A stretch of 64,000 nt of DNA from Eulemur rufifrons. Taxonomy: Eukaryota; Chordata; Mammalia; Primates; Lemuridae. The number at the start of each line of letters is the position of its first letter. Positions within the stretch are counted from its first letter, which is position 1. The notes under the pieces were generated by a model. It saw only the letters and a program-made list of their open reading frames with translations. It ran no database searches and had not been told where the DNA came from. Positions 58,141 through 64,000 of this stretch are shown piece after piece. The translations under genes and the position numbers were made by a program. Location of the stretch: positions 216,350,843 to 216,414,842 of the forward strand of contig NC_090989.1 of assembly GCF_041146395.1 (NCBI RefSeq), written 5' to 3'.

Positions 58141-61100
58141 TTGAATTGATAAAATCGTACATTTATCATTATTATTATTGTCCTTGTTATCCAGGCATGA
58201 TTTGTCTGTGAATAATCCAGAACCCAATTTGAACTATATCAAGGGATAGCAATGTTAAGACTGAACATCTGTGAGTCTGTGTATATATGAAGATGTAAAC
58301 TAGGAAGGAACCCACAGACCTGCAGTGAGAGGTGCAGAGTGTCTTTCAGGTCAGAAGTCTCTTCTGGGTTCCATGACCCAGTGTCACTGCTGCCCCTGCA
58401 GCTGCACCCATTGCCTTGGAGTGGACCCTCCTGTCACCTGCTCCAGACACCCAAAATCAGTCTCTAGACTTTTCTGTCTTGGCTCGAGCCCAGTGCTTGC
58501 TCTGTTCACACAGCCGAGGTTGTCTGTGGTGGAAAACTTGAGAACAGGGCCTATATTCTCTGGTTCTTGACCCCAATTTGCAGATGCAAATCCTCCACAT
58601 TCCTGGTGCTCACCTACAGTGTGCGTCTATATGACTAATTTAATGTTTTGTTCCTCCACACAGGCAGGAGTTTGTCTGAGCACGGTTGCCTTTTGCTGCC
58701 CTCCAGTTCTCTCTCATCTGTGATTGCTGGTGGGAACTGGGCACTTAGCAGCATCTCAGATATTTTGAGTTTGAGCCTTTTTAGAGCTCACAGGCAGGCA
58801 CCAAAGGTACCTTCTGATTGGGATGTTCTTTCTGTCTGATCGCATTCTCAGCCAGGCCAAAATTTCCAGTCATCTTTTTGGATTGTGGCAGATCTGTCTT
58901 TTTACAATCAGAGCGTATTACGTTGGTAATGCATGAACCCAGGAGTACTCATTGGCATATTCTCCATTGGAATTGCTGATGGAGAAGCAGATAGGTCACC
59001 TGAGAGCCTGGGCACCAGAGTGGTACATTTTGATGGAGGGGAGCAGTGGGGGAAAGAGAGTATTGGAGCCTGGAAACTGTGACATTGACTAAGGATGGCA
59101 GATGTGGGTGAATGGCACTAGAAATAGAGGCATATGGCACTAAGGAGAACCCTCAAAATTTTGCACCAGGGTCTGCTATGGCCCTGACCTTATATGTACC
59201 TTTTTCTCTTTAAATGGAGAGGGAGGACTAGATGATGATAATCTTAGAAGGTTCCTGAGTTGTGAGAGCTGATCTAGCATGCTTTGGGTTTACAATCCTC
59301 ATTGAGCTCCTGGTTTTTTTTTTTTAAAGTAATAATTGGTGTTGGCCTTGGCAATGAATTGCACACACATCTTGCTGCATCTCCCATGTCTTCTTTCGTG
59401 TAAGTTGAGGGTTGAACACAGAAATGTCTGGAAATGATCAAGCCTAGACAACAAACAAATAGGTCAGCTTTGGGGTAATTTTGATGGTAGAGATGGCTGA
59501 AGCCTTGCTGTAGTTGGCGTGCATGTTTAGTGTTCTCTTTTCTCCCTCAATTCCAGTGCTTGCTCATTGTGTGGGGGGACACTGAAGTCATTATAGCATT
59601 GTGGAGTCATTATGGCTTTAGTGCAGGGCAGAGGAGACAGGGCTCACTGCACTGGGCCATGGATTCTGGGAACAAACGTGGCCTCATCGCAGACTCCTCT
59701 GACCTATAAAAAGTGTTGTTAATCTTCTTACTGTCTGCCTTACAAGAGACAGTAAGGCAGAGGAAGAGAAATGAGGTAATGTCTACTTAGACCTTTGGGC
59801 TTCTCGGAAGAACAGCGTTCTGCAGTAATATGATTTCCTAATGCATTTGTTTGTGTTATAATGGAGTGTAATTCCATTTACCTAAATTTCTTTAGGTGCT
59901 CCTAGAATATTTGCCTGTCTTGCACAGGGGAAGCAGCCCAACTCTGAGAGTGAGAGCTGAGCCTAGACTAGAACTCTCAAAGGATACTCCGCCTAGTGAG
60001 CCAGCTATAAATTTATGAGGTTGGGGAAGGAAACTGGGAGAAGAGGAAGAAATGGGACCTACTTTTGGTGGTGACAGGGAGGGGGGGACTGTAATTATCT
60101 TCAGAGAGTTTATATTATACTTTTAAATTACGTTGTTTGACTATGGATAAATATCTTAATATTTTTAAAAAATGTAGGTTTGTTTTGGTTTAGCAATATT
60201 TTATACAGGATTACTCATCAGCAACATTGATCCTGCTATCTTTGCTTATAATGGTAGATTCTTTAACCTAGTTCCCTCCAAGATTTACTTTATTAAGTTC
60301 CTTGGGCTACAGTCTGGTTGTTTATTAACTTGTTTCTGACTCTGATACCAGCAGTTCCATACAAATATCAACAAATGTTTAGATACACCAGTAAAATTCC
60401 TCATGGGTTATTAAATAGTGCTTTATCTTTGTTCTGCACATAAAAGAATAAGTTTTTTTTATTAAAACAAATAGTCTAACCTTTTATATAGTCTTTAGGA
60501 GCAGAATTACAATGAAGTTGGCTTTCTAGTCAGTTCTAAAATGAGAATTTGAAACAAATGATGAAAAGTGGGGGAAGTATACACATGTGTCATCCCTGAC
60601 ATACTGTAAAGACGTTAATTTATGTTACAATGATCTGAATTGAACAGTTTTGCTATGGAATTTTCTAGAAGCAGTTGGTTCTTTGGAAGTTTCAAAAGAA
60701 TGCCAGCCTTCCAGAAAGAAATTTTCAGTAAATATTGAGTTAACCAGGAAAAAACAAAACAAAACAGTATTCCTTCTCTTCCAGAGAGGTGACTATATAC
60801 TTTTTTAAGAGCAACTAATTGGTATTTTTAGAGCAATAATATTAATACTAATCATACCTCTTTCTCTGAGAGAGGAAAGTTTTACAAGTTTCATTTACTA
60901 AATTATAGAATATAATGTAGAGAACTTATTCTGTCCCCCAAAATGTGATGTGAAAAAAATAAATCTTTACCAAATTGTGTTTATTTGCTTACATTGTGTG
61001 CCAGAGAGATATGAAAAAAGTCACTTTATATCTTAAATTAGGAAGAAAATCTTACATAAGGAAATGGTATAGGATACTATGCAACTGATCCTTAAAACAA

Positions 61101-61402
61101 AATGATCTTTTACTAAAAAAATTATGACTCAGAGATACAGTTCATATGAAGTTAAATTGTGAATAATCTTAATAAAACCAATTTTCTCTTCCTGACAATT
61201 TACTAGCGTTTGAGTGAACATTTCAGAATGTTAAACATGTGCGATTTTTATGTTCTTATGTAAAACTTCATGATAAATTTATGATTTTTTGCCATCGTGT
61301 ATGACTGTAGATAAGGCATACTTTAAAAAAGATTGAAAAATTTCCTCTTTATATTAATCCATCATTGGTTAAACCATGATGTTTTATCTGAATTTGTTTC
61401 AG
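58141..61402. other. PRUNE2: Distal intron 1, few recognisable repeats
   Basis: Unique-looking, becoming AT-rich after 60100. Contains a small double hairpin at 59727-59761. The branch region and T-rich tract of the exon 2 acceptor occupy the last 40 bp. Confidence 0.4.
59727..59761. repeat. Two overlapping 10-bp inverted repeats
   Basis: CTTACTGTCT (59727-59736) pairs with AGACAGTAAG (59747-59756), and TCTGCCTTAC (59734-59743) pairs with GTAAGGCAGA (59752-59761). Both are perfect and share bases, so only one stem can form at a time. Confidence 0.9.
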
Positions 61403-61507
61403 AATCGAAGCAAACGCCTGGAGAAGGTCCATGTGGTTATTGGACCCAAATCGTGTGACTTGGATTCTCTCATTTCTGCCTTCACCTATGCGTACTTTCT
61501 AGATAAG
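61403..61507 (+). CDS. PRUNE2: PRUNE2 coding exon 2 (residues 13-47, DHH-like motif I)
   Basis: The exon is 105 nt, 35 codons, phase 0 at both ends. The acceptor is a pyrimidine-rich tract ending in cag at 61400-61402; the donor is AAG then gtgagg at 61508. It encodes a basic stretch (NRSKRLEK), a hydrophobic strand (VHVVIG, residues 21-26) and PKSCDLDSLISAF, followed by a hydrophobic helix and LDK. The D-x-D at residues 31 and 33 corresponds to motif I of DHH phosphoesterases, which normally helps bind the metal ions. Because both ends are phase 0, skipping this exon would keep the frame but remove motif I. Confidence 0.95.
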
Positions 61508-61649
61508 GTGAGGAAAAAAAGGATTATATTTTTAATATTTTGTATTATCATGTAACTTTTAAGAACAAAGATTTTCTAGAAACAAAAGAACCTATCATCC
61601 TAATTTTTCATGTTCTGATTTATTGTTGCAGAGAATGAAGTATTATAAT

Positions 61650-61740
61650 CCATTAATCAGCAAGTATTTATTGAGCACTTCCTATATGTTAGGCATTGTT
61701 CTGGTTACTTCTTACCGACTCTCTTTATAAAACATTGCTA
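61650..61740 (-). repeat. L2 fragment (antisense)
   Basis: 'cagcaagtatttattgagca', 'cttcctatatgttaggcatt' and 'gttctggttacttc'. Confidence 0.65.
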
Positions 61741-63310
61741 CAATAAGGTCAAGGCTTCCAAGTAAAAACTTTAAAATGTATATAATAGTTGATTAATTTT
61801 ATGGGAATTTAGGGAACTAACAAAGGTAAGGAGCAGAATTTCTTATTTTGCTACATCATCCTTATTGGATAGTCTTTGGAGTAGAAAAATACGTGCAGAA
61901 TAACTTATGAGAACATTATATGAACCACAAAGATGGTAAATTATATATGTCTATTTTACTTAAATTTAAAAAATCGCATTGGCTAGAATTTTCAGTGACA
62001 GAGGTATTACATGTCAAATCTACATCCAGTAAATTCTTGTTGGTTTTGCCTTTAGCCCTGACTTTGTACAGCAAGGTCATTCTTACTTAGTGATAATCTG
62101 CCTTGAGGGAGAATCTCTCATATGCTGTGAAGCATATGACACACTATAGAAGTGGAAAAGACCTTTCAATAAATTGCTTTAAACCTTCAATCCCATAAAA
62201 TTCATCAGCCCATGATACTGGGCTTTATTACTTTAAAGCCTAAAAATGTGCATTATGAGTGTTTGGGTGTTATTCCCAATGTCACACAGTGTTTAATTTT
62301 TCAGAGTCTGATTTGTTTTATTCCAATTTTGTTTGGCTCCTTGGCCCTTGATAGTATGCATAGCTGATCTAGAGCGATTTAAATTCGCATGAAACCCGGT
62401 CTTCCAGAATGAGCTGTGGGTGGCAAGAACTGCTCTAGGGCAGCAGCTGACAAAAATGCCGGGTAAAATATTCTGATCTCTACATGTGGGCTTTAGATCA
62501 AATTTATCTTAAAATTTGTTGAACTTTACAAGGGAGATTAATTGGTATGAGGAGATGAATGGGCCTGTGTCGAGACATGCATATTAAACACTAATCTTAC
62601 TAACTGGTTTTTTGACTCCTAGAAAAAAATGTTGGTTGTCTAGAGAACATAGAGTTGACTGAACGGGATTGCTTTTTAGGCTGACAGTGGCATGGACTTT
62701 TAAGGAAATTACATAATAATGATGACACCACCACCACCGCCTACTGCAATGTCTTGAATGAATATCATGACATCCAACAAAAGGGATGGGAAAAGTAATT
62801 TTTTTGGCAGAGGGAGTGATTGAGATAGCCAGGTAGATAAAAATAAGGAGACATGGATTCCCTTCTTCTTTGAAGGCTTGCCGCCGAGCGTGGAGGCAAA
62901 CACGGACTTACTGACGGGTCACAGACTGAGAATTTTGTCCTATCTCTGTGTTTTTCTCTTAGTTTACCAGGCCCCACCCCCCTGTGGTCTGTGTCCCCAT
63001 TAAAATGGCATCGTCGCAGTCTCACAGCGGAGACTGGGGCCGTTACCTGGTTCTGCCGACACCAACTTCAGAGTAGGTCCCGACAGGACAGGTTCTGGTC
63101 ACATGCTCTTGACTTGTTTATTGAGCCGTCTTCTCCTCTCAAGTTTCAGTCTCAGGAGTTTGTGAGAACTCTCAATGAATTACGAAAAATAACTTGCCAT
63201 ATACAAAAAGTTGGTGATTATTACGCAATTGTGATTCAGTATCAGCACAACAGGGGGAAGAAAACCCACTCTGTTGGAGTGGCTTTGTACTTTGTGTACT
63301 GGAGTAGTGG

Positions 63311-63560
63311 CTGATTCATTTATTTCATTCGACAAATATGTATTAAATGGTTACTATGTGCCAGACTGTTTTATGCACTAGAAACATAGCAAAAAAAAAA
63401 AAAAGAAAAAAAAAAACCCAAAAAACCTGCCTTCTTAATGTTAGAAAGGGTAGACAGATGATAAAGATGTTAAAAATATATATGTTTTATATATATATGT
63501 AAATTGTAGAGGGGTTGAAGTGAGATAAAATATTTCACGTAAGGCATGAGACATTTCAAG
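63311..63560 (-). repeat. L2 fragment (antisense) with expanded A-rich run
   Basis: 'tttatttcattcgacaaata', 'tactatgtgccagactgttt', then an A-rich run (63391-63420) where L2 normally has a short aac/aaa stretch, then 'cctgccttcttaatgtt'. It ends about 200 bp before exon 3. Confidence 0.65.
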
Positions 63561-63768
63561 TAGAGTAGCAAGAGTTTAAAAAATATCAGGGGCCACTTAG
63601 TAATGCTCTACTAATTGGGTTCAGGAAAATTTGGTTATGAATGTCACATGGTTTAGTGAGGCCAAAAGACTTACATTCCCTTTGGCAGCTACCTGAAGGC
63701 TAGAGGAAATGTAGCTGTACCCTTTCCTCCTGCTGTTTTCAGTAATTCAGCCAATTTTTTCTTGGTAG

Positions 63769-63971
63769 GTCAGTCCACCTGGGGTTCTCTGTTTACCAGT
63801 CCTGAACATACCAAGAACTGAATTCATCTACTTCACCGAGACAAGGTTTATTTTAGAAGAGCTAAGTATCCCTGAATCATTCCACATATTCCGGGATGAA
63901 ATTAACCTGCATCAGCTAAATGATGAAGGGAAGTTATCTATAACACTTGTTGGCAGCAGCGTGCTGGCAAG
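63769..63971 (+). CDS. PRUNE2: PRUNE2 coding exon 3 (residues 48-114 plus split codon; GSS in place of DHH)
   Basis: The exon is 203 nt, 67 codons plus two bases. The acceptor is a T-rich tract ending in gtag (63765-63768); the donor is AG then gtaaga at 63972. It encodes VSPPGVLCLPVLNIPRTEF early on, IPESFHIFRDEINLHQL in the middle and LSITLVGSSVLA at the end. F-R-D-E-I (residues 88-92) is shared with PRUNE1. The end of the exon aligns with PRUNE1's I-L-V-D-H-H-I-L, where the signature DHH triad of the superfamily sits; here those residues are G109-S110-S111. PRUNE2 is known to lack the DHH triad, so this supports the identification and argues against PRUNE1-type phosphoesterase activity. 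The split codon AG|- continues in an exon outside the window. Confidence 0.95.
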
Positions 63972-64000
63972 GTAAGACTCAGTGTGAGGCTCTGGATGAA

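Larger units (their letters stand above)
61508..63768 (+). other. PRUNE2: PRUNE2 intron 2
   Basis: Bounded by gtgagg and gtag. It contains an L2-type fragment at about 61650-61740 and another at about 63311-63560 in which an A-rich run has expanded (63391-63420), followed by a short TA-rich run (63477-63500). A 107-codon open frame at 62991-63314 shows no recognisable family and runs into the L2, so it is not called. Confidence 0.9.

Noticed and set aside
62991..63314. 107-codon open frame in intron 2, possible extra exon
   Set aside because: The three recognised exons already join in the expected PRUNE2 order without it, no domain is visible, and its end runs into an L2.
63769..63773. Alternative exon 3 acceptor at gtcag (63769-63773)
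   Set aside because: It would drop five bases and break the frame; the gtag at 63765-63768 gives the expected V-S-P-P-G start.

Overview
This is a piece of a primate nuclear genome, most likely from a strepsirrhine (lemur, loris or galago). Three full-length dimeric Alu copies carry the long middle segment with the 'ggacaactaaaaatatat' type sequence and the 'tgagcaagag' left-arm wording that I associate with strepsirrhine Alus. There is also a fairly young L1 3' end of non-human type and a well-preserved class I ERV LTR. There is no bacterial or viral gene organisation, no CRISPR array, and no tRNA, rRNA or snRNA gene that I can recognise.

The only protein-coding gene I can support is PRUNE2 (prune homolog 2, also BMCC1), on the + strand. 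A CpG island at about 18.9-19.65 kb holds the promoter and the first coding exon (19583-19618, 12 codons). Intron 1 is about 41.8 kb (19619-61402). Exon 2 is 61403-61507 (35 codons), intron 2 is 61508-63768, exon 3 is 63769-63971 (67 codons plus 2 nt), and intron 3 starts at 63972 and leaves the window. The three exons join in frame to give residues 1-114 of the N-terminal DHH-phosphoesterase-like domain. Motif I (C-D-L-D-S) is present, but the position of the DHH triad in the paralogue PRUNE1 reads G-S-S. The DHHA2 part, the very large acidic central exon and the C-terminal BCH/CRAL-TRIO domain lie downstream, outside the window.

Layout: 1-18.9 kb is intergenic sequence upstream of PRUNE2, filled with old repeats (MLT1 LTRs, L2, MIR, MER5-type MITEs, L1M), one younger 5'-truncated L1 (13.1-13.85 kb) and an ERV1-type LTR nested in an L2 (8.45-8.96 kb). 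The promoter island has a CArG box, an inverted CCAAT box, a CRE-like site, GC boxes and a strong G-quadruplex motif. The first 5 kb of intron 1 looks almost free of transposons. An Alu/FLAM/L1M/DNA-transposon cluster lies at 35.4-39 kb, an MLT1 nested in an older repeat at 44.9-45.6 kb, a solo ERV1-type LTR at 50.5-51.1 kb and another Alu at 52.2 kb. The last 3 kb carries exons 2 and 3.

I found no new biological system. The observations most worth following are the promoter architecture, the degenerate catalytic triad, two small L1-mediated insertions (2.0 kb and 30.6 kb) and several nested insertions with clean target-site duplications. All family names come from recognition by eye; no database search was possible.
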